64,000 bases of DNA from NCBI RefSeq assembly GCF_036321025.1, contig NZ_JAZAPB010000002.1:1302001-1366000 (forward strand). Reading direction: 5' to 3'. Both the position numbers and the translations under genes were made by a program. The notes under the pieces were generated by a model. It did not search any database. It saw only the letters and a program-made list of their open reading frames with translations, and had not been told where the DNA came from. This document shows, in pieces, positions 35,505 through 45,147 of this stretch. This stretch comes from Alteraurantiacibacter hainanensis (GTDB lineage: Bacteria; Pseudomonadota; Alphaproteobacteria; Sphingomonadales; Sphingomonadaceae). Every line of letters starts with the position of its first letter. The stretch's first letter is position 1.

Positions 35505-36945
35505 ATTAATTGCAGACACGAACCACGGCTTCTGGAGACGGAGTATCTCGGCACCACAAATCGTCTGGCTGCGGCGCGACCTGCGCCTTTGCGATCACCA
35601 GGCCTTTACCGCTGCAGCGCAGGCAGGGCCGGTCATTCCGGTCTACATACTGGACGACGAAACCCCCGAGGATTTTGCCGAGGGGCGCAAGCTGGGCGGA
35701 GCCAGCCGTTGGTGGCTTCACCATGCGCTGGAGGAACTGGGCAAGGACCTTGGCCGCCACGGGTCTAGGCTGGTGTTGCGGCGCGGCAACGTCTGCGACG
35801 TACTGCCCGCTCTGGTGGAGGAGACCGGCGCCGGATGCGTCCATGCGCTGCGCCATTACGAACCCTGGTGGCGCAAGGCGCAGGGCAAGTTGAAGGACAC
35901 CGTTCCGCTGGAGTTGCACGACGGCAACTACCTGTTGCCGCCGGGCACCGTCACTACCGGCAGCGGCACTCCCTACAAAATCTTCACGCCGTTCAAGGAT
36001 TCGATGTTCGATGCGATCGACGGGTTCGACATCCTGCCCGAACCAAGCCTTTCCAGCCCGGACAGCTGGCCCGACAGCGACAAGCTGGACGACTGGGGCC
36101 TGCTGCCGTCAAATCCCGACTGGGCCGGCGGCATGCGCGAATTCTGGAGCGGGCAGCACGGGACCGCTGCGGCGATGGATCGGTTCGATGAGTTTCTGGA
36201 GGTCAGCAAGGACTACACCGACGACCGCAACCTGCCGGCGGAGGATGCCACGAGCCGCATGTCGCCGCACCTGCATCACGGAGAAGTCAGCCCGCGCATG
36301 CTCTGGGACCGGATGAGCCGCCACACGAGTTCCGGCGCGCGCATGTTCCGGGCCGAGCTGATCTGGCGCGACTATGCGCAGACGCTGGCCTGCCAGTTTC
36401 CCGACTATGGCGAGAAACCCTATCGCGACCTCTACGACACGAACTTCTGGCGCAATCCCAATCGCGGCCACGTGATTCAGGAGGAACTGGAGGCCTGGCA
36501 GATGGGCCGCACCGGCTATCCCATCGTCGATGCCGGGATGCGGCAGCTGTGGAAGACCGGCTGGATGCACAACCGCGTGCGCATGATCACCGCCAGCTTC
36601 CTGGTGAAGCACCTGCTGATCGACTGGCGCCACGGTGAAAAGTGGTTCTGGGACACGCTGGTGGATGCCGACTATGCCAGCAACGGCACCAACTGGCAGT
36701 GGGTCAGCGGCACGGGCGTGGACAGCAACATGTTCGTGCGAATCATGGCTCCTCTCAGCCAGAGCGAGAAGTTCGATGCAGGCGACTACATTCGCGAATA
36801 CGTGCCCGAACTGGCCGACCTGTCGGACGAGGATATTCATGATCCTTCCGACAAGCGCCGTCCCGACGACTATCCGGCCAAGCTGATCGGGCACAGGGAA
36901 GCGCGCGAACGGGCGCTGGAAAATTACCACCGGAACAAGGACTGA
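35473..36945 (+). CDS. phrB: Deoxyribodipyrimidine photolyase
   Basis: Light-driven repair of cyclobutane pyrimidine dimers; class I photolyase/cryptochrome family with FAD and an antenna-binding N-terminal domain (WLRRDLRLCDHQAF). The FAD domain has GYPIVDAGMRQLWKTGWMHNR and WQWVSGTGVDSNMFVRIMAP, and a tryptophan-rich HHG...WRDYAQTLA core. ATG 35473 is the only canonical start but adds 24 residues unlike homologs. The non-AUG ATC 35545, after GGAG (35534-35537), gives a start like homologs and a 466-residue product. See findings. Confidence 0.93.
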   Translation: MVYVRNRGPTRLIADTNHGFWRRSISAPQIVWLRRDLRLCDHQAFTAAAQAGPVIPVYILDDETPEDFAEGRKLGGASRWWLHHALEELGKDLGRHGSRLVLRRGNVCDVLPALVEETGAGCVHALRHYEPWWRKAQGKLKDTVPLELHDGNYLLPPGTVTTGSGTPYKIFTPFKDSMFDAIDGFDILPEPSLSSPDSWPDSDKLDDWGLLPSNPDWAGGMREFWSGQHGTAAAMDRFDEFLEVSKDYTDDRNLPAEDATSRMSPHLHHGEVSPRMLWDRMSRHTSSGARMFRAELIWRDYAQTLACQFPDYGEKPYRDLYDTNFWRNPNRGHVIQEELEAWQMGRTGYPIVDAGMRQLWKTGWMHNRVRMITASFLVKHLLIDWRHGEKWFWDTLVDADYASNGTNWQWVSGTGVDSNMFVRIMAPLSQSEKFDAGDYIREYVPELADLSDEDIHDPSDKRRPDDYPAKLIGHREARERALENYHRNKD

Positions 36946-36966
36946 TCGCGGCTTGAGAACCCGACC

Positions 36967-38226
36967 ATGCGGCGTCATAAGGCCCGCATGGAGGAGGCCG
37001 GCGCAAGAGGTGAGACGCTGCTCGCGGAAGGGCGGCGCTATGGGGTGGAACCCGGCCTGCTGGCGCGTCTGTTCGCCCCGGCCGTTGCCCGCATCCTGGA
37101 CAGGATCGATGCCGGCCTGGCCAGCGGCGCCATTCACGCGACGCTTCCCGACGGCACCCGCCGCACGCTGGGCGGCAACGCTCCCGGCTTCGAATGCGAG
37201 GTGGCGCTGCACGACTGGCGCGGCCTCCTGCGGCTGGCGACCGGCGGATCGGTCGGCTGGTACCAGGCGTGGGAGGCGGGCGAATGGTCCAGCCCCGACC
37301 CGGTGCCGCTGTTCGCGCTGTTCATGGCGAACGCCGTATCGCTGGGCGATGCCGCGCGGGCCAAGGGGCCGTGGCGACTGGCGGCGCGCGCCATGCACGC
37401 CCTAAAGCGCAACACCCGCGAAGGGGCGGCGAAGAACATCCACGCGCACTACGATCTCGGCAACGATTTCTACGCCGCCTGGCTCGATCCCACGATGACC
37501 TATTCCAGCGCGCTGGATTACGGAACTGACGGGCTGGAAGCAGCGCAAAGGCGCAAATGGCAGGCGCTTTCCGAGCGCATCGGAGAGGCGCGGAGCGTGC
37601 TGGAAATTGGTTGCGGATGGGGCTCGCTGTCCGCGCACCTGGCCGGGCAGGGACGCGACGTTACCGCCATCAGCATTTCCGAGAGCCAGCTGGCCTGGGC
37701 ACGCCGCGAGAATGCCGGACCGCAGTTCCTCAAGCGCGACTATCGCGACATGGATGGGCGGTTCGATGCCATCGTCAGCGTGGAAATGGTGGAGGCGCTG
37801 GGCCGCGAATACTGGCCCGCCTTCATGGATTGCCTGGCGCGCAACCTGAAGCCGGGCGGGCGCGCGGCGATCCAGTACATCTCGATCGTGGAACCGATCT
37901 TCGATGCTTACGCCGCCAGCGCCGATTTCATCCAGGCCTACGTATTTCCGGGCGGCATGCTGATCCGCACCAGCGAATTCCGCCAACTGGCCGAGCAGCG
38001 GGGCCTGCGCTGGACCGACCAGCGCGATTTCGGCCTGGACTATGCCGAGACGCTGAAAGCCTGGCGCGAACGCTTCGACAACGCCTGTCAGGCGGGGCGC
38101 CTGCCTGCCGATTTCGACAAACGATTCAGCGACTTGTGGCGGTATTACCTGATGTATTGCGAGGGTGGATTTTGCGGGAAGGGCATCGATGTGCACCAGG
38201 TCACCCTTGTGAAGGATACGGAATGA
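36967..38226 (+). CDS. cfa: Cyclopropane-fatty-acyl-phospholipid synthase
   Basis: A 419-residue SAM-dependent enzyme that adds a methylene bridge to unsaturated phospholipid acyl chains. It has the CFA pattern: NIHAHYDLGNDFYAAWLDPTMTYSSA, the SAM motif VLEIGCGWGS, the active-site region MVEALGREYW and the Cys/Tyr motif YYLMYCEGGF. ATG 36967 is used; 36988 is possible. The stop overlaps the next gene's start (ATGA), and photolyase lies 21 nt upstream, so these stress genes may be co-transcribed. Confidence 0.93.
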   Translation: MRRHKARMEEAGARGETLLAEGRRYGVEPGLLARLFAPAVARILDRIDAGLASGAIHATLPDGTRRTLGGNAPGFECEVALHDWRGLLRLATGGSVGWYQAWEAGEWSSPDPVPLFALFMANAVSLGDAARAKGPWRLAARAMHALKRNTREGAAKNIHAHYDLGNDFYAAWLDPTMTYSSALDYGTDGLEAAQRRKWQALSERIGEARSVLEIGCGWGSLSAHLAGQGRDVTAISISESQLAWARRENAGPQFLKRDYRDMDGRFDAIVSVEMVEALGREYWPAFMDCLARNLKPGGRAAIQYISIVEPIFDAYAASADFIQAYVFPGGMLIRTSEFRQLAEQRGLRWTDQRDFGLDYAETLKAWRERFDNACQAGRLPADFDKRFSDLWRYYLMYCEGGFCGKGIDVHQVTLVKDTE

Positions 38227-39464
38227 AGAAATGGATTGTCGGCGTCCTTGCCCTGCTGGTGGTGGCGGGCGGGGCCGTGTGGTTCTCGCTCGACCGGGAC
38301 CAGCGCGCCGTTCTCGCCAACATGCCGACGAACCGCGACGTGCTGTTCTGGCCGGAGGATACCCGCACCGCCGCGTTCCGCGCACTCGATGCATTTCCCG
38401 CCCTGGCGCAGGCGCGGGTGATCGAGGCAGGGGGCAGCGCCTATCCGCTGCCTGACGGGGAGCCGCTGGACTTGCCCGGCTTCGACATGGATGCCTTCAT
38501 GCAGGGGCAGAACGCAGCCGGAGTGGTGGTAGTCCACGACGGCGAGGTCGTGCTGGAGCGCTACGGCCTGGATTTCAGTGCCGATGGCAAGTGGACCAGC
38601 TTTTCCGTCGCCAAGAGCTTTACGTCCACGCTGGTCGGTGCGGCGCTGGCGGACGGCTATATCGAAAGCCTCGACGATCCCGTCAGCAAGTACCTGCCCG
38701 ACATGCGGGGCTCCGCCTACGACGATGTCACCATTCGCCAGCTGATGACGATGAGCAGCGGCGTGCGCTGGAGCGAGGACTATTCCGATCCCGAGAGCGA
38801 CGTCGCCCGCTTCAGCGAGCACGAGCCGACCGAGGAAGGCGTCGATGCCCTGGTGGACTACATGCGCCAGTTGCCGCGTGAGGTGGAGCCCGGCACGCGC
38901 TGGCAGTACAACACCGGCGAGACGAACCTGATTGGCGTGCTGGTGCGCGAAGCGACCGGCAAGCCCCTGGCGGACTACCTTTCGGAAAAGGTGTGGCAGC
39001 CGTTCGGGATGGAGCAGGACGCGACATGGCTTCTCTCCAGCACGGACAGCGAGATTTCCGGTTGCTGCATCCAGGCAAGCACGCGCGATTTCGCCCGCTT
39101 CGGCCTGTTCACCCTGGGCGGTGGCATGGCGGGCGGAGAGCGCGTGGTGCCAGAGGGCTGGTTCGAGGAAGCGACCACGCCGGTGTTCGAAACCGGACGC
39201 TTCGGTCGCGGCTATGCCTACCAGTGGTGGACCTATCCCGGCGGTGCCTACGCCGCCAGCGGCCTTTTCGGCCAGGGCATCTTCGTCGATCCGGCACGCA
39301 ATCTGGTGATCGCGACCAATTCCAACTGGCGACAGTCCACCGGCGACGACGGGGCAGGGGCGGAGCGTAACCGTTTCTACGAAGCCGTGCAGGTCGCCGT
39401 TGATGCGCGGCGCGGGGAGCAGGGCGAGCGGGTTGGCGAACCGGCAGAACCGATGGTCCGCTAA
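38223..39464 (+). CDS. Beta-lactamase-related serine hydrolase
   Basis: A 413-residue protein of the class C beta-lactamase/esterase family (Pfam Beta-lactamase). One N-terminal transmembrane segment (residues 5-21) anchors a periplasmic domain. The catalytic SVAKS (SxxK) and the Tyr in QYNTGE (YxN) are seen; the third motif is less clear. Such proteins include D-amino-acid amidases and esterases, and the family alone does not imply beta-lactam hydrolysis. Coupled to cfa. Confidence 0.85.
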   Translation: MKKWIVGVLALLVVAGGAVWFSLDRDQRAVLANMPTNRDVLFWPEDTRTAAFRALDAFPALAQARVIEAGGSAYPLPDGEPLDLPGFDMDAFMQGQNAAGVVVVHDGEVVLERYGLDFSADGKWTSFSVAKSFTSTLVGAALADGYIESLDDPVSKYLPDMRGSAYDDVTIRQLMTMSSGVRWSEDYSDPESDVARFSEHEPTEEGVDALVDYMRQLPREVEPGTRWQYNTGETNLIGVLVREATGKPLADYLSEKVWQPFGMEQDATWLLSSTDSEISGCCIQASTRDFARFGLFTLGGGMAGGERVVPEGWFEEATTPVFETGRFGRGYAYQWWTYPGGAYAASGLFGQGIFVDPARNLVIATNSNWRQSTGDDGAGAERNRFYEAVQVAVDARRGEQGERVGEPAEPMVR

Positions 39465-39532
39465 AGCCGGAAGGTGAACGCGCCGGTAGCAATGTTTTTA
39501 CCCGGATTCGCTAGGGCCGGGGCGTGGTTGAG

Positions 39533-40687
39533 ATGTCCCCAGACCCCCTCGTCGGCGCCCATCCGGTGACGCCCGTGCTTCTCGTCATCGGGACCCGTCC
39601 CGAGGCGATCAAGATGCTGCCCGTGGTTCGCGCCTTGCGCCATGTGCCGGAAGTCGACCTGAAGGTGGTGACGACGGGCCAGCACCGGCAGATGCTGGAC
39701 CAGGTCTTCGCCGTGTTCGACGAACGGGCCGACATCGATCTCGACCTCATGACGCCGGGACAGACCCTGTCCGACATCACCGCCCGCGTGATGCGCGAGA
39801 TGGAAGGCCTGATCGCGCAGCACCGGCCAGGCCTGGTGCTGGTCCACGGCGACACCACGAGCGCGATGGCGGCTGCGCTGGCCGCTTTCTATGCCAGGGT
39901 GCCCGTCGGGCATGTCGAGGCGGGCCTGCGCAGTCATGACATCATGCGGCCATGGCCCGAGGAATATAACCGCGTTTCCATCGACGCCGTGGCCGAATTG
40001 CTGTGGGCACCCACCGCAGGCGCGGCGCAGAATCTCCGTAACGAGCGCGATTGCGAACGCCGTATCGAAGTTACCGGCAACACCGGCATCGATGCGCTGC
40101 TGCATGTTGCCGAACGGCTGACGGGCGACGAATTGGCTGGGCTGCCTGTCAATCTCGATCCGGCGAAGAAGCTGGTGCTCGTCACCGGCCACCGGCGCGA
40201 AAGCTTCGGCGAGGGTTTTGGCCGGATCTGCGAGGCGCTGAAGGCCATTGCCGCGCGCGGCGACGCGCAGATCGTCTATCCAGTCCACCTCAACCCGCAG
40301 GTGAAGGACGTGGTTGAAGCGCGGCTGGGCGATTGCGCCGACGTGCACCTGATCGCGCCGGTCGATTACCTGCAGATGGTGGCGCTGATGAAGGCCGCGC
40401 ACCTGGTGCTGACCGATAGCGGCGGCATTCAGGAAGAGGCGCCAGCGCTGGGCAAGCCGGTGCTGGTGATGCGCGATGTGACCGAGAGGCCCGAGGCGGT
40501 GGAGACAGGTGTCGCCACGCTGGTCGGCACGGATGTCGATGCCATCGTGCGCGGCGTCTGCCAGTTGCTGTCCGACGATGCCCTTTACGCCAGTCGCGCC
40601 CGCCCCGTGTTCCCCTACGGTGATGGCACCGCGGCTGAAAAGATTGCCGCCAGCGTCGCCGCTTTCGTGAAAGCGTCAGCCCGATGA
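39533..40687 (+). CDS. wecB: UDP-N-acetylglucosamine 2-epimerase (non-hydrolysing)
   Basis: Converts UDP-GlcNAc to UDP-ManNAc for surface polysaccharide. The 384-residue protein has GTRPEAIKMLP, VHGDTTSAMA, GHVEAGLRS and TDSGGIQEEAPALGKPVLVMRDVTERPE, all typical of WecB. ATG 39533 is used; GTG 39524 upstream is also possible. It overlaps wecC by 4 nt (ATGA), a natural pair because WecC uses WecB's product. Confidence 0.95.
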   Translation: MSPDPLVGAHPVTPVLLVIGTRPEAIKMLPVVRALRHVPEVDLKVVTTGQHRQMLDQVFAVFDERADIDLDLMTPGQTLSDITARVMREMEGLIAQHRPGLVLVHGDTTSAMAAALAAFYARVPVGHVEAGLRSHDIMRPWPEEYNRVSIDAVAELLWAPTAGAAQNLRNERDCERRIEVTGNTGIDALLHVAERLTGDELAGLPVNLDPAKKLVLVTGHRRESFGEGFGRICEALKAIAARGDAQIVYPVHLNPQVKDVVEARLGDCADVHLIAPVDYLQMVALMKAAHLVLTDSGGIQEEAPALGKPVLVMRDVTERPEAVETGVATLVGTDVDAIVRGVCQLLSDDALYASRARPVFPYGDGTAAEKIAASVAAFVKASAR

Positions 40688-41952
40688 AGGTCTGCACCGT
40701 CGGTCTCGGCTATATCGGCCTGCCCACTGCCGCCATGCTGGCGAGCCGCGGTCATGAGGTGATAGGCCTCGACGTGAACGAGGGCGTCGTCGCGGCCGTG
40801 AACGAAGGTCGCGCCCATTTCCAGGAGCCGGACCTGCAGATGCTGCTGTCCGCCGCCGTGGATACGGGTCGCCTGCGCGCCACGACCAGGCCCGAGCCTG
40901 CCGAGTTCTTCCTGATCGCCGTGCCTACGCCCATGGTGGACGAAGGCCCCGACATGACGTTCGTGGAGCGCGCCGCGCGCACCATCGCGCCGGTGCTGGA
41001 AAAGGGCAACGTGGTGATCCTCGAGAGCACCTCTCCCGTCGGCTCCACCGAGCGGCTGGCAGAGATCTTCGCCGAGGAGCGGCCCGACCTCACGTTCCCG
41101 CGCTACCGCGACGAGGACCGCGAGGCTGACGTGGCGCTGTGCCATTGCCCCGAGCGCATCCTGCCCGGCCAGATGCTGCGTGAGCTCGTTTCCAACGACC
41201 GGATCATTGGCGGCATGACCATGGCCTGCGCCAACAAGGCCGCGCGGCTCTACCAGAGCTTCGTCATGGGCACCTGCTACGTTACCGACAGCCGCGTCGC
41301 CGAACTCTGCAAGCTGTCGGAGAACGCCTACCGCGACGTCAACATCGCCTTCGCCAACGAACTGTCCATCATCTGCGAGAAGCTGGGCACCGATATCTGG
41401 CAGGTGCGCGAGCTGGCCAACCAGCATCCGCGTGTGAACATCCTGATGCCGGGCGCGGGTGTGGGCGGCCACTGCATCGCGGTCGATCCCTGGTTCATCG
41501 TCTCCAGCGCGCCGGACGAGGCCCGCCTGATCCGCACGGCGCGGCTCGTGAACGACGACAAGCCGCACCGCGTGGTGGCGCAGATCCGCGCGCTGGCGGA
41601 CCGCTTCAAGATACCCAAGATCGCCTGCTACGGCATCACCTACAAGCCCGATGTCGACGACGTGCGCGAAAGCCCGGCGCTGGAAATCGTGGAGGAGGTT
41701 GCCCGGATAGAAGGTGCGCAGGTGCTGGTGGTGGAGCCCAATCTCGACAGTTTGCCCGCCTCGCTGGCCGCGTTCGACAACGTGCGCCTCGCAACTTCGG
41801 ATGAAGCGCGCGAACAGGCCGATATCGTCACGTTCCTGGTCGGACATCGGCAGTTCAAGCGCCTGGAGGGTGACAGCTACCTGTCGAAGGCCGTGGTGGA
41901 TACCACCGGCATGTTTTTCACCCGCAAGGCGAAGGCCGTCGAACGGGACTGA
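40684..41952 (+). CDS. wecC: UDP-N-acetyl-D-mannosamine dehydrogenase
   Basis: Oxidises UDP-ManNAc to UDP-ManNAcA. The 422-residue protein of the UDP-glucose/GDP-mannose dehydrogenase family has the N-terminal VGLGYIGLPTA, STSPVGSTE, the catalytic Cys in GGHCIAVDPWFI and a C-terminal NAD/substrate domain with ITYKPDVDDVRESPALEI. It is coupled to wecB. ManNAcA units are used in enterobacterial common antigen or capsule-like polymers; the polymer here is not identified. Confidence 0.95.
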   Translation: MKVCTVGLGYIGLPTAAMLASRGHEVIGLDVNEGVVAAVNEGRAHFQEPDLQMLLSAAVDTGRLRATTRPEPAEFFLIAVPTPMVDEGPDMTFVERAARTIAPVLEKGNVVILESTSPVGSTERLAEIFAEERPDLTFPRYRDEDREADVALCHCPERILPGQMLRELVSNDRIIGGMTMACANKAARLYQSFVMGTCYVTDSRVAELCKLSENAYRDVNIAFANELSIICEKLGTDIWQVRELANQHPRVNILMPGAGVGGHCIAVDPWFIVSSAPDEARLIRTARLVNDDKPHRVVAQIRALADRFKIPKIACYGITYKPDVDDVRESPALEIVEEVARIEGAQVLVVEPNLDSLPASLAAFDNVRLATSDEAREQADIVTFLVGHRQFKRLEGDSYLSKAVVDTTGMFFTRKAKAVERD

Positions 41953-42016
41953 AGGAACCGACTTTCGTCTCTCGCATCCACTTGCGCCTTGCAATAACTG
42001 GCGAAATGCGAAGAGT

Positions 42017-42049
42017 ATTCCCCCCGGGACGTTCCACTCTTGGGGGAAT
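42017..42049 (+). promoter_or_regulatory. Hairpin over the ribosome-binding site of the metzincin gene
   Basis: ATTCCCCC (42017-42024) is the exact reverse complement of GGGGGAAT (42042-42049), separated by 17 nt. The second arm contains the GGGGGAA ribosome-binding site that sits just upstream of ATG 42052, so folding of this 8-bp stem would hide it. This could act as an RNA thermometer-like or simple translation brake. Only the complementarity is seen. Confidence 0.5.
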
Positions 42050-42051
42050 TC

Positions 42052-44634
42052 ATGAAGAAGAAATGCTTTGCCGTTTGGGGTGCCGCGCTGATCGCCGCGA
42101 CGAGCGCCAACGCGCAGGAAAGCGAGAATGAGGACGAGACCGAAGAGGAGGAGGTCGAAACCCTTTCCGATTTCGTCGCGGACTTCGAAAAGAGCGACGG
42201 CCTGTTTCCACTCTACCGCAACACCGAGACGGGCGAAGTCTTCCTGGAAATCCCCGCCGACCGCTTCGGCGACGAGTTCATTTACTTCGTCTACACGGAG
42301 AACGGCCCGGTAGAAGCGGGCCATTTCCGCGGCAATTTTCGTGACAACCGCATCATAACCTTCAACCGCAGGTTCGACCGTGTCGAGATCGCCGCGGTAA
42401 ACACCAGTTACTACTTCGATCCCGACAACGCCCTGTCGCGCGCGGCAGATGCCAACATCTCGCGCGCGCCCATCGGCAATGTCGAGATCAAGGCCGAGAG
42501 CGAGGACGGCAGCCGCGTGCTGATATCCGCCGATGCGCTGCTGGAAGGCCAGGCCATGCACAGGCTAACGCCCTGGCAGTCTCCCGATGCGAAACCCGGC
42601 GCCAGCTTTGCCCTGGGCGAGCTTTCGGACAGCAAGTCCCAGATCACCGAATTCGCCAGCTTTCCCGAAAATACCGATATTCGCGTCGAATACGTGTTCG
42701 ATAATCCGGCACCGGTGAACTACGGCAATGCCGACATTACCGATCCCCGTTCGGTCGCCATCCTGGTTCAGCACTCCTTTCTCGAGATGCCGGAACCCGG
42801 GTTCGAACCGCGGATGGACGATTACCGGGTCGGCTTCTTCACCAGTCAGACGACGGACCTGACCTCGACTTCCTTCACACCCTATCGTGACGTCATCACT
42901 CGCTGGCGGCTGGAAAAGAAGAACCCTCGCGCGGCTCTGTCCGATCCGGTGGAGCCGATCACATTCTGGATCGAAAACACCACGCCGCACGAATTGCGCG
43001 ATACCATCCGCGATGCGGCCCTGGCCTGGAACGAGGCTTTCGAGGCGGCCGGCTTCACCAATGCTATCCGCGTGGAAACCCAGCCGGACGATGCCGAATG
43101 GGACGCGGGCGACGTGCGCTACAACGTCCTGCGCTGGACGTCCTCGCCCAATCCGCCATTCGGCGGTTACGGGCCCAGCTTCATCAATCCGCGCACCGGC
43201 GAAATCATCGGCGCGGACATCATGCTGGAATACGTCTACCTGACGAACCGGCTGAAATATGAAGAGATTTTCGACACCACCGGTCTTCCCGCAGGGTGGC
43301 AGGGCGCCGGAGAGGCATCGAGTGTCCTGCCGCTACAGGGTCATTTCGGACCGGCCTGCACGCTGGGCAGCCACATCCAGGCCAAGATGATGACCGCGCG
43401 TGCGGTGCTGATGGCGCAAGGTGCCGGGCCGGAGGTCATGGGCCAGCTGGTCGAGCAGGAGCTCTACTATCTGGTGCTGCACGAAATCGGTCACACCCTG
43501 GGCCTCAATCACAACATGCGCTCGTCGAACTCGGTGTCCTTGCAGGCACTGGGCTCCACCGCCACGCCGCCGACAAACTCGGTGATGGAGTATCCGGCGA
43601 TCAACGTGGCCCGACCGGGGCAGACGCAGGGCCAGTTCGCGATCACTCGTCCAGGTGCCTACGACCTTTGGGCGATCGAGTTCGGCTACCGTCCTGGCGA
43701 AGATTCGCGCGATGCAATTCTGGCCCGCTCGACCGAGCCTGCGCTGGCCTTCGGCAACGATGCGGACGACATGCGGGCTCCGGGCCAACATATCGATCCG
43801 CGCGTGATGATCGACGATCTTTCGGACGATCCCATCGGCTGGGCAGGGCAGCAGGCCATGCTGGTCGATCAGACGCTGGCGGTGCTTCCCGATCGAATGC
43901 TGGAATCCGGCGATAGCTATCAGGCGCTGTACAACAGCTACATGATCCTGACCGGGGCCAAGGCCGTGGCCGCGAACGTGGCCTCGCGCTGGATTGCCGG
44001 TGTCTACAACAACCGTGCGGCGGTGGGTCAGCCGGGTGCCGAAGAGCCATTCGTTCCCGTGCCTGCACAGGAGCAGCGCCGGGCGCTGGCCGTGCTTGAC
44101 CGAATCGCCTTCGGGCCGGATGCCTTCAGCGGCGGCGAGAACTTCCTCAACCGGCTGCAGGTAGAGCGGCGCAGCTTCGATTCCTACGGCGTCAACGTTG
44201 ACCCCAAGCCGCATGCCAGGGCGCTGAATATCCAGCGATCGCTGCTGAACCACCTGCTGCATCCCAACGTGCTGACCAGGCTTACCGATTCGCGGCGCTA
44301 TGGCGGCGACTACCCGGCAAGCACCTACGTCAGCGAACTGACTGGCGTCATGTTCGATGCCGACGCCACGACGCCGGTGAACACCTATCGCCAGAACCTG
44401 CAGATTGAATATCTCACCCGCCTGATCGGTATCGCATCGGGTGCAGGCGGCGGGTCGGAGACCACGCCCAGCGGGATTCAATCGCAGCCGGGATACGACT
44501 ATGTCGCCCGTTCGGCTGCGCTTGCGGGGATCGATCGCATCAAGACCCTGGCCGCTGCGCCGATCGCCAACGCGGAAACGCAGGCGCACCGTGCGCACCT
44601 CACATCTCTGATCGAGGAATTCGAGCGTCGCTGA
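42052..44634 (+). CDS. Large exported zinc-dependent metalloprotease (metzincin motif, DUF5117-like)
   Basis: An 860-residue exported protein. The signal peptide ends near SANAQ (residue 22), followed by an acidic stretch. The zinc site is HEIGHTLGLNH (H477), the elongated metzincin motif; a Met-turn residue lies in SVMEYPAIN. N-terminal DUF5117-like and C-terminal domains surround it, as in bacterial zinc-dependent metalloproteases of that family. A strong terminator follows at 44666-44693. The start is ATG 42052, after a ribosome-binding site in a hairpin. Confidence 0.88.
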   Translation: MKKKCFAVWGAALIAATSANAQESENEDETEEEEVETLSDFVADFEKSDGLFPLYRNTETGEVFLEIPADRFGDEFIYFVYTENGPVEAGHFRGNFRDNRIITFNRRFDRVEIAAVNTSYYFDPDNALSRAADANISRAPIGNVEIKAESEDGSRVLISADALLEGQAMHRLTPWQSPDAKPGASFALGELSDSKSQITEFASFPENTDIRVEYVFDNPAPVNYGNADITDPRSVAILVQHSFLEMPEPGFEPRMDDYRVGFFTSQTTDLTSTSFTPYRDVITRWRLEKKNPRAALSDPVEPITFWIENTTPHELRDTIRDAALAWNEAFEAAGFTNAIRVETQPDDAEWDAGDVRYNVLRWTSSPNPPFGGYGPSFINPRTGEIIGADIMLEYVYLTNRLKYEEIFDTTGLPAGWQGAGEASSVLPLQGHFGPACTLGSHIQAKMMTARAVLMAQGAGPEVMGQLVEQELYYLVLHEIGHTLGLNHNMRSSNSVSLQALGSTATPPTNSVMEYPAINVARPGQTQGQFAITRPGAYDLWAIEFGYRPGEDSRDAILARSTEPALAFGNDADDMRAPGQHIDPRVMIDDLSDDPIGWAGQQAMLVDQTLAVLPDRMLESGDSYQALYNSYMILTGAKAVAANVASRWIAGVYNNRAAVGQPGAEEPFVPVPAQEQRRALAVLDRIAFGPDAFSGGENFLNRLQVERRSFDSYGVNVDPKPHARALNIQRSLLNHLLHPNVLTRLTDSRRYGGDYPASTYVSELTGVMFDADATTPVNTYRQNLQIEYLTRLIGIASGAGGGSETTPSGIQSQPGYDYVARSAALAGIDRIKTLAAAPIANAETQAHRAHLTSLIEEFERR

Positions 44635-44665
44635 GGCGCTTCGAAAGACGGCTATCAGGAACGAG

Positions 44666-44693
44666 AAAAGGGGCGCCTCGGCGCCCCTTTTTT
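44666..44693 (+). terminator. Rho-independent terminator (possibly bidirectional)
   Basis: GGGGCGCC-TC-GGCGCCCC, an 8-bp GC stem (more likely 7 bp with a CTCG loop), preceded by AAAA and followed by TTTTTT. It ends the metzincin gene on the plus strand, and the A-tract on the other side lets it also serve the minus-strand PilZ gene that ends at 44716. Confidence 0.93.
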
Positions 44694-44715
44694 CACGTCA
44701 CCTCTGCCGGCGATC

Positions 44716-45045
44716 CTAGCCGCGGTAGCGGGCCAGGATATTGTCGTGGACGATGGGCGACAGCAGGTTGGTGAAGGCACAGCCGCACTGGCCGTTTTCC
44801 CACCACACCACCTCGGCCTGCAGCGATTCGAGGCCGGGCAGGGTCAGCCAGCAGACGGAGCCGGGATGCATGCGGTTCAGCGCCGTCGCGGAAAAGCCCG
44901 ACAGCGACAGGTCGTTCACGACCGTCTGGAAGGCGCGCATGCCCGATCCGCGCAGCTGGGCGGGGATCATGATCCTGGTACGCGGCGCGCTGCGATCTTC
45001 CTGCGCGGCGATATCGTAGCGGCCCATGGTGTTCTGCATGCTCAT
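44716..45045 (-). CDS. PilZ-domain protein
   Basis: A single PilZ domain of 109 residues. The RxxxR-type N-terminal box is only partly kept (RSAPRTRIMIPAQL), while NDLSLSGFSATAL fits the second motif (D/N)xSxxG, and the strand pattern LQAEVVWWENGQCGCAF completes the barrel. It probably binds c-di-GMP. Same strand as the SDR-purF block but 102 nt apart, and followed by the shared terminator. ATG 45045 or ATG 45039 may be the start. Confidence 0.82.
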   Translation of the reverse strand: MSMQNTMGRYDIAAQEDRSAPRTRIMIPAQLRGSGMRAFQTVVNDLSLSGFSATALNRMHPGSVCWLTLPGLESLQAEVVWWENGQCGCAFTNLLSPIVHDNILARYRG

Positions 45046-45147
45046 CGCGGCAAAATCCCGTTTGCTGGAGTATCGTCAAACCCGCCCTTCGGGGCGTCCT
45101 TTGCGCACAATGTCCCAGCAGCGTTAAACAGGACCTAAAATGCGTGG

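Noticed and set aside
41953..42016. TTGC repeats upstream of the metzincin as a promoter
   Set aside because: No -10 with proper spacing; I did not record it as a promoter.
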